Assembly: GCA_003339605.1 (NCBI GenBank)
Contig: QOVW01000079.1
Coordinates: 1 to 39,228, forward strand
Source of the DNA: Spirobacillus cienkowskii
GTDB lineage: Bacteria > Bdellovibrionota_B > Oligoflexia > Silvanigrellales > Silvanigrellaceae
Direction: 5' to 3'
Length of the DNA stretch: 39,228 nucleotides
Shown: positions 27,649 to 35,691 of the stretch, in pieces
Numbering within the stretch: position 1 is the stretch's first letter
How the letters are laid out: each line of letters begins with the position of its first letter
Program-made: the position numbers and the translations under genes
Notes under the pieces: generated by a model
Database searches by the model: none
Told to the model about the DNA's origin: nothing
Seen by the model: the letters and a program-made list of their open reading frames with translations, nothing else

Positions 27649-27981
27649 ATGAAAAATAAATTAGCAAAGCTTTCTGCAGCATCTGCTGCTGTTTTAATGA
27701 GTTTACCTGCTGTTGCTGCAGATGCTGCTGCCACAGCTGCATCTGACGGAATGTCAATTGGTACGGGTTTAAAACTAATTGGTGCTGGTTTGGCAATTGG
27801 TTTGGCTGTTATTGGTTCCAGTCAAGGTCAAGGTCATGCTGCTAAAGGTGCTCTAGAAAGTATTGGACGGAATCCTCAAGCATATAACAAAATTTTTACG
27901 CCATTCCTTCTTGCGATGGCTCTTATTGAATTTCAAGCTATTCTTGGCTTAATTATTGCTTTCTTAATTTTAGGTAAATAA
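27649..27981 (+). CDS. atpE: F-type ATP synthase F0 subunit c, made with a signal peptide
   Basis: The c subunit forms the rotor ring. Mature sequence has the Gly/Ala-rich first helix (GAGLAIGLAVIG), the polar loop R74-N-P-Q, and a second helix with the ion-carrying E94 in ALIEFQAILGL. The first 24 or so residues are a clear signal peptide (MKNKLAKLSAASAAVLMSLP, cleavage after AVAA or ADA), absent from E. coli subunit c. Gln61 in GQG is shared with sodium-binding rings. The Ser-Thr...Tyr set after the Glu in sodium types is Phe-Gln...Leu here, so protons are the likelier ion. AGGAG precedes the ATG. Confidence 0.93.
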   Translation: MKNKLAKLSAASAAVLMSLPAVAADAAATAASDGMSIGTGLKLIGAGLAIGLAVIGSSQGQGHAAKGALESIGRNPQAYNKIFTPFLLAMALIEFQAILGLIIAFLILGK

Positions 27982-28016
27982 AGAGTAAGCAAAAATTAAA
28001 TGCTATTTACGATAAG

Positions 28017-28045
28017 CTTATGATTATTTGTCATAAGTTTTTTTT
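28017..28045 (+). terminator. Rho-independent terminator after atpE
   Basis: CTTATGA (28017-28023) and TCATAAG (28031-28037) form a stem with a 7-base loop, followed by eight T (28038-28045). It closes the F0 transcription unit before the tRNA-Lys promoter. Confidence 0.75.
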
Positions 28046-28054
28046 CTGGCATTC

Positions 28055-28083
28055 TTGACTTTTAAGCTTACCTTGGATAGTTA
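28055..28083 (+). promoter_or_regulatory. Promoter of tRNA-Lys
   Basis: TTGACT (28055-28060) and TAGTTA (28078-28083) are separated by 17 bases and lie 16 bases before the tRNA, which fits a sigma-70 type promoter. It probably also serves gluQ. Confidence 0.55.
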
Positions 28084-28098
28084 GACTTCTGCATTAGT

Positions 28099-28174
28099 GG
28101 AGGGTTAGCTCAGTTGGTAGAGCAAGAGACTCTTAATCTCTTGGTCCAGGGTTCGAGTCCCTGACCCTTCACCA
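28099..28174 (+). tRNA. tRNA-Lys (anticodon CUU)
   Basis: The acceptor GGAGGGT pairs with ACCCTTC (28164-28170, one G-U), followed by discriminator A and encoded CCA (28172-28174). The anticodon stem AGAGA/TCTCT encloses CTCTTAA, giving anticodon CUU for AAG codons. The D arm (GCTCAGTTGGTAGAGC) and T loop (TTCGAGT) are standard. Confidence 0.95.
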
Positions 28175-28197
28175 TTTTCAATGGGTTTTAATGCACT

Positions 28198-29097
28198 ATG
28201 TCTCATTATGTTGGACGTTTTGCCCCCTCTCCTACCGGTGAGCTTCATTTCGGTTCTTTAGTTACAGCAGTAGCCAGTTATCTTAGAGCACGAGCCCAAA
28301 GAGGTCGATGGCTGTTACGTATAGAAGACCTTGATAAATTTCGTTGCAAATCCAAATACACTATGTCAATTATAAAAACTTTAGAGGCTCATGGTTTGAA
28401 TTGGGATGGCGATGTTGTTTTTCAATCAAATAGAAATGAAATTTATAGAGACTACCTTAAGAAGTTAAATAATAAAAATTTATTATACAATTGCTATTGT
28501 TCACGTAAGACTTTATTGAAATATAAAAAAAATCTAAATACTCATGAAGTTATATATGAAGGTTTTTGCCGTCATCATCCTATAAAAGAGAGTCTGAAGA
28601 ATTTTTCAATTAGAATAAAAATTGATAAAGATGAGAAAATTTGTTTTTATGATTTGATTCAAGGTGAATTAAATCAAAATATTTATGAAGAAGTAGGTGA
28701 TTTTGTTGTGTGGAGACGAGAAAATTTACCGTCTTATCAATTGGCTGTTGTTATTGATGACGAACTTCAAGGTGTGACTGAAGTTGTGAGAGGGAGTGAT
28801 TTGTTGCTTCAAACACCTAGGCAAATATTATTACAGAGATTTTTTAGTTTTGATAAAGTACAATATTTGCATATCCCTATAGCAGTTAACAAACTATCCC
28901 AAAAACTTTCTAAACAAACAAAAGCAAGGCCTATAGACAATAATATACCAAAAGAAAATTTAATTCATGCTTTGGATTTTTTAGGATATCGAAAATCACT
29001 TTTTCAAGATTTATCTAATTTAGATTTGATTTTACAAACTGCAATTAGACATTTTAAAATTGAAAATATAACAAAATGCTTAACTGTTATTGTGTGA
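28198..29097 (+). CDS. gluQ: Glutamyl-Q tRNA(Asp) synthetase
   Basis: GluQ attaches glutamate to queuosine at position 34 of tRNA-Asp. It is a truncated class I glutamyl-tRNA synthetase without an anticodon-binding domain, which fits the 299 residues. The start RFAPSPTGELHFGSL contains the HIGH equivalent (H17-F-G-S20). Zinc ligands C99-x-C101, Y120 and C124 match the GluQ pattern, and the KMSKS equivalent is KLSKQ. It starts 23 bp after tRNA-Lys and is probably transcribed with it. It converges on the MFS gene with a 10-bp gap. Confidence 0.92.
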   Translation: MSHYVGRFAPSPTGELHFGSLVTAVASYLRARAQRGRWLLRIEDLDKFRCKSKYTMSIIKTLEAHGLNWDGDVVFQSNRNEIYRDYLKKLNNKNLLYNCYCSRKTLLKYKKNLNTHEVIYEGFCRHHPIKESLKNFSIRIKIDKDEKICFYDLIQGELNQNIYEEVGDFVVWRRENLPSYQLAVVIDDELQGVTEVVRGSDLLLQTPRQILLQRFFSFDKVQYLHIPIAVNKLSQKLSKQTKARPIDNNIPKENLIHALDFLGYRKSLFQDLSNLDLILQTAIRHFKIENITKCLTVIV

Positions 29098-29107
29098 TTC
29101 ATTAAAT

Positions 29108-30343
29108 TTATTTTTTAGAAGTAAAAATATTAAATGTTAAAAAAATTCCAAAAAATATTGGAAGCATTAAAATAAAACAAAATATTAATAAGTTTTGACT
29201 TGAATATTTATCAATAAATCCTGTAACAAATAATCCTGATAATGGATTGCTTAAAGAGTATAAGAAAATCATTATTCCAATTGATTGTGCAAAAATATGT
29301 TTAGGTATTAACTTAGCTCTTTCAGTACGCATAAAAATTACAAAAAAAGGAATTGTTGCTTGGTAGAGGATAAATCCAATACTAAATAAAAATATGTTTT
29401 TTGAAAATGATAAAACTCCATAGAAAAATATCAGCATAAATGATGAAATTAAACCAATTTTTACTTGTGATATAGAGTTAAAAATATTTTTATTAATAGA
29501 AATTAGCATGCTAAAAATTGAAAAAATTGCAGATAATGTAATAGTTAAGCTGTAATAATTTGTGTTTTTATTAAAAATATGTGGAGATAGAATTAATGAC
29601 ACAGAACCGACAAAATTTAAAATAAATATTGAGATGGTTAAATATATTATTTGTTTTTTTGATATAATAACTCGAATAGTTTCAAAAAAATCCTTAAATA
29701 TCATAATTTTTTTATTAATTTTTTTTATATTTAAAGAACTAGGAAATTTATTAAAAAGTGTTATTAATCCATTAATTATAAATATAATTGCAAAAAATAT
29801 AAGAAAAATATTGAGTAAATTAAAATATAATAAAATTGAAGCTAGCGATGGGCCGATAATTGCAGGTGATTGTACTATAATTTGCATTATAGATTGTTTT
29901 TGCATAGAAGAATAATTTGTTAAAATTTTAGGTAAGAAGTGTTCTGTTTTAACAAAAGAAATTGCGCTAATAAATCCAAATAAAAATATAAAAATATAAA
30001 TAAGATTATTATTTATAAATAAATAAATTAATAAACATAATATTCCTCTTAACATATCACATAAAAAAAACAATTTATTAGATAATATTTTTGTTATAAA
30101 AAAACCAGAAATAGGTAAGCCAATTAATAGGGAAACCTGAATTAAAGAATAAGTTAATGCAATTATTTTTGGATCTTTATTGTAATTAGAGTATAATAAG
30201 AGTGGTATAGAAAAAAATAAAGTTTGTTCGCATAGTGAGGAAAAAAATCTTAAGAAAATAAATAAATATTTTGTTTTTTTAATATTCATAATTTTTTTTA
30301 CATTTTGGATACTATTGTATTTAAAATATTTATTAAATTTCAA
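29108..30343 (-). CDS. MFS-type transporter
   Basis: The 411 residues contain ten to twelve hydrophobic helices with short loops, and the fold resembles MFS exporters with two six-helix halves (a central loop near 205-220, KKINKKIMIFKDFFETI). Charged residues between helices 2 and 3 are weak (FFITKILSNKLFF), and no substrate-specific motif is visible, so the substrate is unknown. The coding region is very rich in Ile, Phe and Asn codons, more so than its neighbours. Met19 (MNIKKTKYLF) is an alternative start; neither start has a clear ribosome site. It is flanked by convergent gluQ and the unknown 140-residue gene. Confidence 0.75.
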   Translation of the reverse strand: MKFNKYFKYNSIQNVKKIMNIKKTKYLFIFLRFFSSLCEQTLFFSIPLLLYSNYNKDPKIIALTYSLIQVSLLIGLPISGFFITKILSNKLFFLCDMLRGILCLLIYLFINNNLIYIFIFLFGFISAISFVKTEHFLPKILTNYSSMQKQSIMQIIVQSPAIIGPSLASILLYFNLLNIFLIFFAIIFIINGLITLFNKFPSSLNIKKINKKIMIFKDFFETIRVIISKKQIIYLTISIFILNFVGSVSLILSPHIFNKNTNYYSLTITLSAIFSIFSMLISINKNIFNSISQVKIGLISSFMLIFFYGVLSFSKNIFLFSIGFILYQATIPFFVIFMRTERAKLIPKHIFAQSIGIMIFLYSLSNPLSGLFVTGFIDKYSSQNLLIFCFILMLPIFFGIFLTFNIFTSKK

Positions 30344-30451
30344 ACTAGTATTAGTTAATTAAATCAAAAAATGGTACAAATTAAAAAAATATCAAAAGTT
30401 TTGAGCTTTTTTACATGAGAACTTAGCTCTGTTGTTAAGAAAAATTTTACG

Positions 30452-30874
30452 TCATAACTTTGCAAGTACTTGCATGTCATAATCAAATACCTTGTTATCA
30501 TAAAATAAAAGAGATTTATATGCGCTGTTAAAATTTTTAAAAAACTCTAAAACCTTATTTTCTTTATCAAAATCAGGTTCGATAACGCATCCTATAACTA
30601 GCCTGACATTAAATATTCTAGTCAAAACATATACAGGATCGATGCCTTCGCTCACATAATTATACGCTAAACCTTTAAATCCCTCTAAATGGTCTTCCAA
30701 TTTTTCAGGTTCCATAAAATTCATTTCAATTTCAAACTCATCAAGCTTAATAAGCATTCCTGTTGCATTATCATTTTCGTTTTTGGATGAGTAGGATTTA
30801 ATCTGTGGTATGGTATCTAATACCTTGCTTCCAACCAAAGAGGGATCCATTATGTATAACGTTGCATATTTCAT
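30452..30874 (-). CDS. Protein of unknown function, 140 residues
   Basis: I do not recognise this protein. It is soluble, acidic and has no signal peptide. The pattern suggests an alpha/beta fold: MKYATLYIMD, EIEMNFMEPEKLEDHLEGF, VYVLTRIFNVRLVIGCVIEPDF, then LEFFKNFNSAYKSLLFYDNKVFDYD. The VRLVIGCVIEP segment looks like a core strand. AGAGGA lies eight bases before the ATG, which supports real expression. A 241-bp AT-rich gap separates it from tRNA-Ser upstream, and the MFS gene lies 108 bp downstream. Confidence 0.65.
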   Translation of the reverse strand: MKYATLYIMDPSLVGSKVLDTIPQIKSYSSKNENDNATGMLIKLDEFEIEMNFMEPEKLEDHLEGFKGLAYNYVSEGIDPVYVLTRIFNVRLVIGCVIEPDFDKENKVLEFFKNFNSAYKSLLFYDNKVFDYDMQVLAKL

Positions 30875-31115
30875 TTTTTAATTCCTCTAAAAACAGACTG
30901 CGAGTTAAAAATAATAATAAAGTCATTTGAAAAACAAATAGCTTTATATATTTTAATTTTATCCATTTATTTTAATTATTCTATGATATAATTTTTATAA
31001 AATAATAAAACTATAAATTTGCAGTATTATTAAATAAGCGACGTTATATTATTTATAAGTACTTAATAGAATTTGAGGATAACTAAGATTAGATTTTTTA
31101 CCAATTCAAAAAATA

Positions 31116-31205
31116 TGGCGGAGAGAGAGGGATTCGAACCCCCGGTAGACTCGCGCCTACAACGGTTTTCAAGACCGCCGCCTTAAGCCACTCGGCCATC
31201 TCTCC
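31116..31205 (-). tRNA. tRNA-Ser (anticodon UGA)
   Basis: Read on the minus strand, the acceptor GGAGAGA (31205-31199) pairs with TCTCTCC (31126-31120), then discriminator G and encoded CCA (31118-31116). The anticodon stem GCGGT/ACCGC encloses CTTGAAA, giving UGA. The 90-base length and long variable arm are typical of Ser tRNA. It lies 24 bp after the small basic gene on the same strand. Confidence 0.95.
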
Positions 31206-31229
31206 TAATTACACATATTTAATAATAAA

Positions 31230-31358
31230 TTACTTTTTTGAAACAGATTTTCTAGAAGCCTTAACAGCAGTCATTTTAGATTTTTCTCTTGCTTTTTTAG
31301 CTGCTTGCGCTTTTTTTCTTTTCATTTTAAAAGTACGGCGATTGTCTTTTTTACCCAT
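31230..31358 (-). CDS. Small very basic protein, 42 residues
   Basis: A short gene reads MGKKDNRRTFKMKRKKAQAA and continues with Lys/Ala/Ser-rich sequence to a C-terminal VSKK. About 20 of 42 residues are Lys or Arg and only two are acidic. GAGGT lies about nine bases before the ATG, and the frame has a clean stop 24 bp before tRNA-Ser. Composition and size resemble ribosome- or nucleic-acid-associated small proteins, but I cannot place it in a known family such as bS21 or bL36. Co-transcription with tRNA-Ser is likely. Confidence 0.65.
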   Translation of the reverse strand: MGKKDNRRTFKMKRKKAQAAKKAREKSKMTAVKASRKSVSKK

Positions 31359-31549
31359 TTTTAAATACCTCATTTAACTTAGAAGGCATAACCCTCTCTA
31401 ACATAAGAAGCTGACCTGTACCATGAGTGAATATAACACGCAAGTAGAATTCAAAAAAAATTTTCTTAAAAATTTATAATACCTATGATCAAGGTGACTT
31501 CAAATTAAGAATTGTTGTAATATAAATAGCTATTAAATAAGGAGTTTTT
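31359..31549. promoter_or_regulatory. Divergent intergenic region upstream of the basic gene and OYE
   Basis: A TATAAT lies at 31475-31480 without a convincing -35. Immediately after it, ACCT-n7-AGGT (31481-31495) with an internal TGATCA is a short inverted repeat where a repressor could bind. AAGGAG (31539-31544) is the ribosome site of the downstream gene. An operator role is speculative. Confidence 0.35.
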
Positions 31550-32608
31550 ATGTTTGATATATTACAGCCAATTCAAATGGGTGAATTAAAACTTAAAAAT
31601 AGGATTTTTATGGCACCGCTGACACGATGCAGAGCGTCTGGAGTCGATGGCAGAACGCCCAACGAGTTAATGGTAGAATATTATACGCAACGAGCTACTG
31701 CTGGTTTAATTATTACTGAAGCCACAAATATAGAACCTATGGGAGTTGGCTATGCAAATACACCCGGCATTTGGTTAACAGAACATATTGAGGGCTGGAA
31801 AAAAATTACAAAAAGTGTTCATGATCGTGAGGGTAAAATTTTTATGCAGCTTTGGCATGTGGGACGTATCTCTCATCCCTTATTTTTAAATGGCAATTTG
31901 CCAGTAGCGCCAAGTGCAATTGCGCCAAATGGATATGTCAATCTTTTACAACCAAAGGAGCGTTTTGTTGTGCCCCGAGCCCTTGATCTTAGTGAAATTA
32001 AAATCATTACTCAAAACTATAAAAAAGCGGCAGAAAATGCAAAATTAGCGGGGTTTGATGGCGTTGAAATTCATGGTGCAAATGGGTATCTTGTAGACCA
32101 ATTTCTGCAGGATTGTTCTAATAAAAGAAGTGATGAATACGGAGGTTCTATTCAAAATCGAGCCCGTTTTTTGCTAGAAGTCACCGATGCTGTCATTGAT
32201 GTTTGGGGTGCTAGTAGGGTTGGGATGCATCTTGCACCAAGGTGTGATTTACACTCAATGGGTGATTCTAATCGTGAAGCTACATTTAGTTATGTTGCAG
32301 AAGAGTTGGGTAAAAGGAAAATTGCATTTATTTGTGCTCGAGAATATGAAGGACCAGATAGTATAGGATCAAAACTTAAAAAAATTTTTAAAGGAACATA
32401 TATTGGAAATGAAAAATTTACTAAACAAACAGCAAATATCGCATTACAAAGAAATGATATTGATGCTGTTGCATTTGGAAAAGACTATATTGCAAATCCA
32501 GACTTAGTTTTAAGAATAGAAAATGATTTAGATTTAAATAAACCAGATCCTGCAACATTCTATCGAGGAGGAGTAGATGGATATACAAATTATCCACTAA
32601 TAACTTAA
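31550..32608 (+). CDS. nemA: Old Yellow Enzyme family alkene reductase
   Basis: This FMN flavoprotein reduces activated C=C bonds or nitro compounds with NAD(P)H. The TIM barrel begins with the typical LFxPxxxGxxxLxNRI pattern (ILQPIQMGELKLKNRIFMAPLTR split near residue 20). T25 lies near the flavin, H175 and N178 of EIHGANGYLVDQFLQD bind substrate, and Y180 aligns with the catalytic tyrosine. RSDEYGGSIQNRARF and AVAFGKDYIANPDL complete the signature. The 352 residues are normal for NemA/OPR-type enzymes; physiological substrate unknown. The stop overlaps the convergent HPPD stop by four bases. Confidence 0.88.
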   Translation: MFDILQPIQMGELKLKNRIFMAPLTRCRASGVDGRTPNELMVEYYTQRATAGLIITEATNIEPMGVGYANTPGIWLTEHIEGWKKITKSVHDREGKIFMQLWHVGRISHPLFLNGNLPVAPSAIAPNGYVNLLQPKERFVVPRALDLSEIKIITQNYKKAAENAKLAGFDGVEIHGANGYLVDQFLQDCSNKRSDEYGGSIQNRARFLLEVTDAVIDVWGASRVGMHLAPRCDLHSMGDSNREATFSYVAEELGKRKIAFICAREYEGPDSIGSKLKKIFKGTYIGNEKFTKQTANIALQRNDIDAVAFGKDYIANPDLVLRIENDLDLNKPDPATFYRGGVDGYTNYPLIT

Positions 32609-33798
32609 CATAAAGAATCCAATCTATCACGCATTTCTTGCCTGTGATCAGCAATTTGTTGTTTTTCTATACTATCAAATAGTGCTTTAAAATTACCTTC
32701 ACCAAAACTTTCATCTCCCGCTCTTTGAATAATTTCATAAAAAAAAGGTCCAGAATCTTTTTTTCCAAATTGCACACATTGCTCTTTCATAAAAATTTGC
32801 AATAAATATTTACCATTCGATCCGTCTAGCAAGATATTATTTTTTTGAATATCACTAAACGATTCTTTAATTTTTAGTAATTTCATTTTTTTCATTCTTA
32901 CGGGTAATTGCTCAAAGTATTTATTAGATGGTTCTAAAAAAGATATACCTTTATGTTTAAGTTTTTCAACACAATTTATAATATTTTTTGTTCCCAAAGC
33001 AATGTGTTGAATCCCAGAACCATGATTATCTTCTATATAAATTTGAATTTGAGAGTTATTAAAAAAAGGTGATAATGGTTGGTTTGTTGCAAATTTAATT
33101 CCGCTTTCTTTATCCCACATCACAATACTTTCAAGGCCAGAGCCTGTCCCCAATTCTGGATTATGATGCGCTGTATGAAACTCTATTCCCCAATAATTTT
33201 TAAAGCCAAGGCAATATCTAAAAAATTCAGTAAGTGCATGCATAGATCTTGAATTATAAGTAACATGATCTATTCCAAGATCAAGACCTAAATAATTTGA
33301 GTTGTTTCTAGCCGATTCGTTTGTCCAAATATAACCAGGCGCAAAACAGTCATATTTTTTTTCTTCAATAAAACGAAAATTAACATCATCAACCGCAGTT
33401 GCTATAGCAATTTCTTTCCAGGTTCCATTATTTTTTGATTTATGATTTTCTATATCATAAAGAATTGACGCTTTTTTATCAACTAAAAACTCAGTAGTTT
33501 TTTTTATACTTTTAACGCGAAAATTTAAAAATGCAATTCCATCTGGATGTTTATTTAAATATCTTCCAGCTGTAGAACCTCTTTCAATTGGCTCTGAAAT
33601 AATCCAACCAATTTGTCCAGGTCCACGCAAAACTACAGAACGCATTCCGTGTTTTTTTTCGAGTTCTGGTGAACTTTTAGCAATTTCATCAAAGCCAAAT
33701 TTATTAATATGCCAATTTACACAAGTTCTAAGATCTCTAGTAAAATATTGAATTGAGTGATAGTTAATAAGTCCAAGTGATTTTCGTTCTTGCCGCAT
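32605..33798 (-). CDS. hppD: 4-hydroxyphenylpyruvate dioxygenase
   Basis: HPPD converts 4-hydroxyphenylpyruvate to homogentisate in tyrosine catabolism. The three iron ligands are H178 (GIDHVTYN), H265 (SGIQHIALGT) and E355 (GPFFYEIIQRAG). GEGNFKALFDSIEKQQ near the end is the signature C-terminal gate helix. Length (397) is in the normal 350-400 range. GGAGGA lies six bases before the ATG. No homogentisate dioxygenase, maleylacetoacetate isomerase or tyrosine aminotransferase is nearby, so homogentisate could feed distant genes or oxidise to pyomelanin; both are inference. Confidence 0.92.
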   Translation of the reverse strand: MRQERKSLGLINYHSIQYFTRDLRTCVNWHINKFGFDEIAKSSPELEKKHGMRSVVLRGPGQIGWIISEPIERGSTAGRYLNKHPDGIAFLNFRVKSIKKTTEFLVDKKASILYDIENHKSKNNGTWKEIAIATAVDDVNFRFIEEKKYDCFAPGYIWTNESARNNSNYLGLDLGIDHVTYNSRSMHALTEFFRYCLGFKNYWGIEFHTAHHNPELGTGSGLESIVMWDKESGIKFATNQPLSPFFNNSQIQIYIEDNHGSGIQHIALGTKNIINCVEKLKHKGISFLEPSNKYFEQLPVRMKKMKLLKIKESFSDIQKNNILLDGSNGKYLLQIFMKEQCVQFGKKDSGPFFYEIIQRAGDESFGEGNFKALFDSIEKQQIADHRQEMRDRLDSLC

Positions 33799-33903
33799 AA
33801 CTGTTCCTCCAACTTAATTTTAGTTTGTTAATATTGAATCAATTTTAATTTAATGTAAAGAAAATAATACAATATAAAATTTTTATTAATTTTAAGATTG
33901 GTT

Positions 33904-34911
33904 TTAAATTAGTTGTTTATTTTTTATTTCTGACGCGAAATGACATGCTACCAAATGTAAATTTTTCTCGTTACCATGATTTTTTAATTCTGGGATTTTT
34001 TTAATGCAAATATCTTTAGCAAAGGGGCAACGTGTATGAAACCGACAGCCTGATGGTGGATTGATAGGGCTTGGTATATCACCTTGAATAACTTGATGTT
34101 CTCTTTTAGAGAAAACATTATTTTTTGGAATGCTAGATATTAAAGCTTTTGTATAGGGATGTATTGGGGTATTATATAAATTTTCAGAAGACGTGTATTC
34201 AGCAATTTTTCCTAAATACATTACCACAACATCATCTGAAATATGTTCAATTACAGATAAGTTATGAGCGATAAAAATATAAGAAAGTTTATATTTATCT
34301 CTTAAATCCATCATAAGATTTAAAATTTGGCTTTGAATAGATACATCTAAAGCGCTAACAGGTTCATCACAAATTATTATTTTAGGATTTAATGATAAAG
34401 CTCTTGCAATTCCGATCCGTTGCCTTTGTCCGCCAGAAAATTCATGAGGATATCGTTCAATCGATTCTGGTCCAAGACCAACTTCTCGTAATAAAGATAA
34501 AATTTTATTCATTCTATCTTCTTTATTTTTGTATAAATCATGAATTTCAAATGGTTCGGATAATATTTCTTTGATTGACATTCTAGGATTTAGACTTGCA
34601 AAAGGATCTTGAAATATTATTTGAATTTCTTTGCGAAGTGGTCTTAGTTCTTTTTGACTTATTGAAGTGATATCTTTCCCATTGAATATAATGCTACCCG
34701 ATGTGGGTTCTATAAGTCTAAGAATAGTTCTACCAAGAGTGCTTTTTCCGCAGCCGGATTCTCCAACAAGGCCTAACGTTTTACCTTTTTTTACCGCGAA
34801 TGTTACGTCGTCTACAGCATGAACATTATCAATAATTTTACCTAAAATCCCTCCAGTAATTGGAAAGTATTTAACTAAATTATTTACCTGCAAAATATAT
34901 TCTGCAGTCAT
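33904..34911 (-). CDS. oppF: Oligo/dipeptide ABC transporter ATP-binding protein (OppF/DppF type)
   Basis: The 335-residue ATPase energises peptide uptake. The Walker A GESGCGKS lies at 50-57. The Q-loop (IIFQDPFASLNPRM), signature FSGGQRQRIGIARAL, Walker B IIICDEP and H-loop (FIAHNLSV) are all intact. The C-terminal extension HPYTKALISSIP...GCRFHTRCPFA is the Opp/Dpp hallmark. It lies 3 bp after the nitroreductase gene. The permease and binding-protein genes expected beside it are absent from this window. Confidence 0.9.
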   Translation of the reverse strand: MTAEYILQVNNLVKYFPITGGILGKIIDNVHAVDDVTFAVKKGKTLGLVGESGCGKSTLGRTILRLIEPTSGSIIFNGKDITSISQKELRPLRKEIQIIFQDPFASLNPRMSIKEILSEPFEIHDLYKNKEDRMNKILSLLREVGLGPESIERYPHEFSGGQRQRIGIARALSLNPKIIICDEPVSALDVSIQSQILNLMMDLRDKYKLSYIFIAHNLSVIEHISDDVVVMYLGKIAEYTSSENLYNTPIHPYTKALISSIPKNNVFSKREHQVIQGDIPSPINPPSGCRFHTRCPFAKDICIKKIPELKNHGNEKNLHLVACHFASEIKNKQLI

Positions 34912-34914
34912 TGT

Positions 34915-35682
34915 TTATACCTCTTTAATAAATAAGTTTCTTTCAAACCTAATTCTTGGTCCATAAACACCATTATGCGCTCTTTGTCCTGCTCCAATTA
35001 TCATGACTATAACTGCATCTTTCGGTAACGCCAAAATTCTGTTAACTCTGCTAGAATCAAAACCTTCCATGGCACATGAGTCAAAAGAATGAGCTCGCAA
35101 AGCAAGCATTAAATTTTCAGCTGCTAGCGCACATGTTTTAGATGCCCATAAAATCATATCTGATTTGCTTACAGGATTTCTTGGAATAGGTTTTTTTAAA
35201 CCATAAAAGAATAAAAATAGTTTTTTTATATAACCAAATATGTTTAAAAATCCTTGAGTATAAGTGAGAGGTACAATTTTTTTGTAGTAATTAATTGCAG
35301 AACTAGAGATTTTTATACCATTTTTTTCATAATATTCAAGCATTTTTTGGGAATTTTGTTTCCAAGTATTAGTTCGTGCCACACAAACAATAATTTCTGC
35401 AGCTGTTTTTGCTGCCGGTTGAGATAAGCACGCTTCAACTATTTGAAGTTTTTTTTCAGGAGTACGTACCCAATAAAATTCCCAAGGTTGTAAATTTGAA
35501 GAATTAGGAGCAAGTAATGCAAGATCTAAACATTCATTCATTATATTTTCTGGTATTGGAGTAGAAGTAAACATTCGCACACTTCTTCGAGATGTTACTA
35601 CTTTTTTGAATTCATCTGAATTTATTTCTAAATTACTATCATTATTATTTTTAGGTGTATTATTAGATAAATTTGCAAACAT
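34915..35682 (-). CDS. Nitroreductase family flavoprotein
   Basis: The 255-residue protein fits the FMN-dependent nitroreductase fold. RRSVRMFTSTPIP is the N-terminal FMN-phosphate-binding segment, LALLAPNSSNLQPWEFYWV is the second flavin contact, and the C-terminal VIVMIIGAG is the usual core strand. About 25 residues precede the conserved start, and a Lys/Phe-rich insertion lies near residues 145-170. The substrate is unknown. It sits between the two peptide-transporter ATPase genes with gaps of 9 and 3 bp, so the three are almost certainly co-transcribed. Confidence 0.85.
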   Translation of the reverse strand: MFANLSNNTPKNNNDSNLEINSDEFKKVVTSRRSVRMFTSTPIPENIMNECLDLALLAPNSSNLQPWEFYWVRTPEKKLQIVEACLSQPAAKTAAEIIVCVARTNTWKQNSQKMLEYYEKNGIKISSSAINYYKKIVPLTYTQGFLNIFGYIKKLFLFFYGLKKPIPRNPVSKSDMILWASKTCALAAENLMLALRAHSFDSCAMEGFDSSRVNRILALPKDAVIVMIIGAGQRAHNGVYGPRIRFERNLFIKEV

Positions 35683-35691
35683 ATATGTTCC

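Noticed and set aside
29108-30343. MFS gene as recent horizontal transfer
   Set aside because: It is more AT-rich than its neighbours, but membrane proteins rich in Phe and Ile in a low-GC genome look this way anyway; no mobile-element traces flank it.
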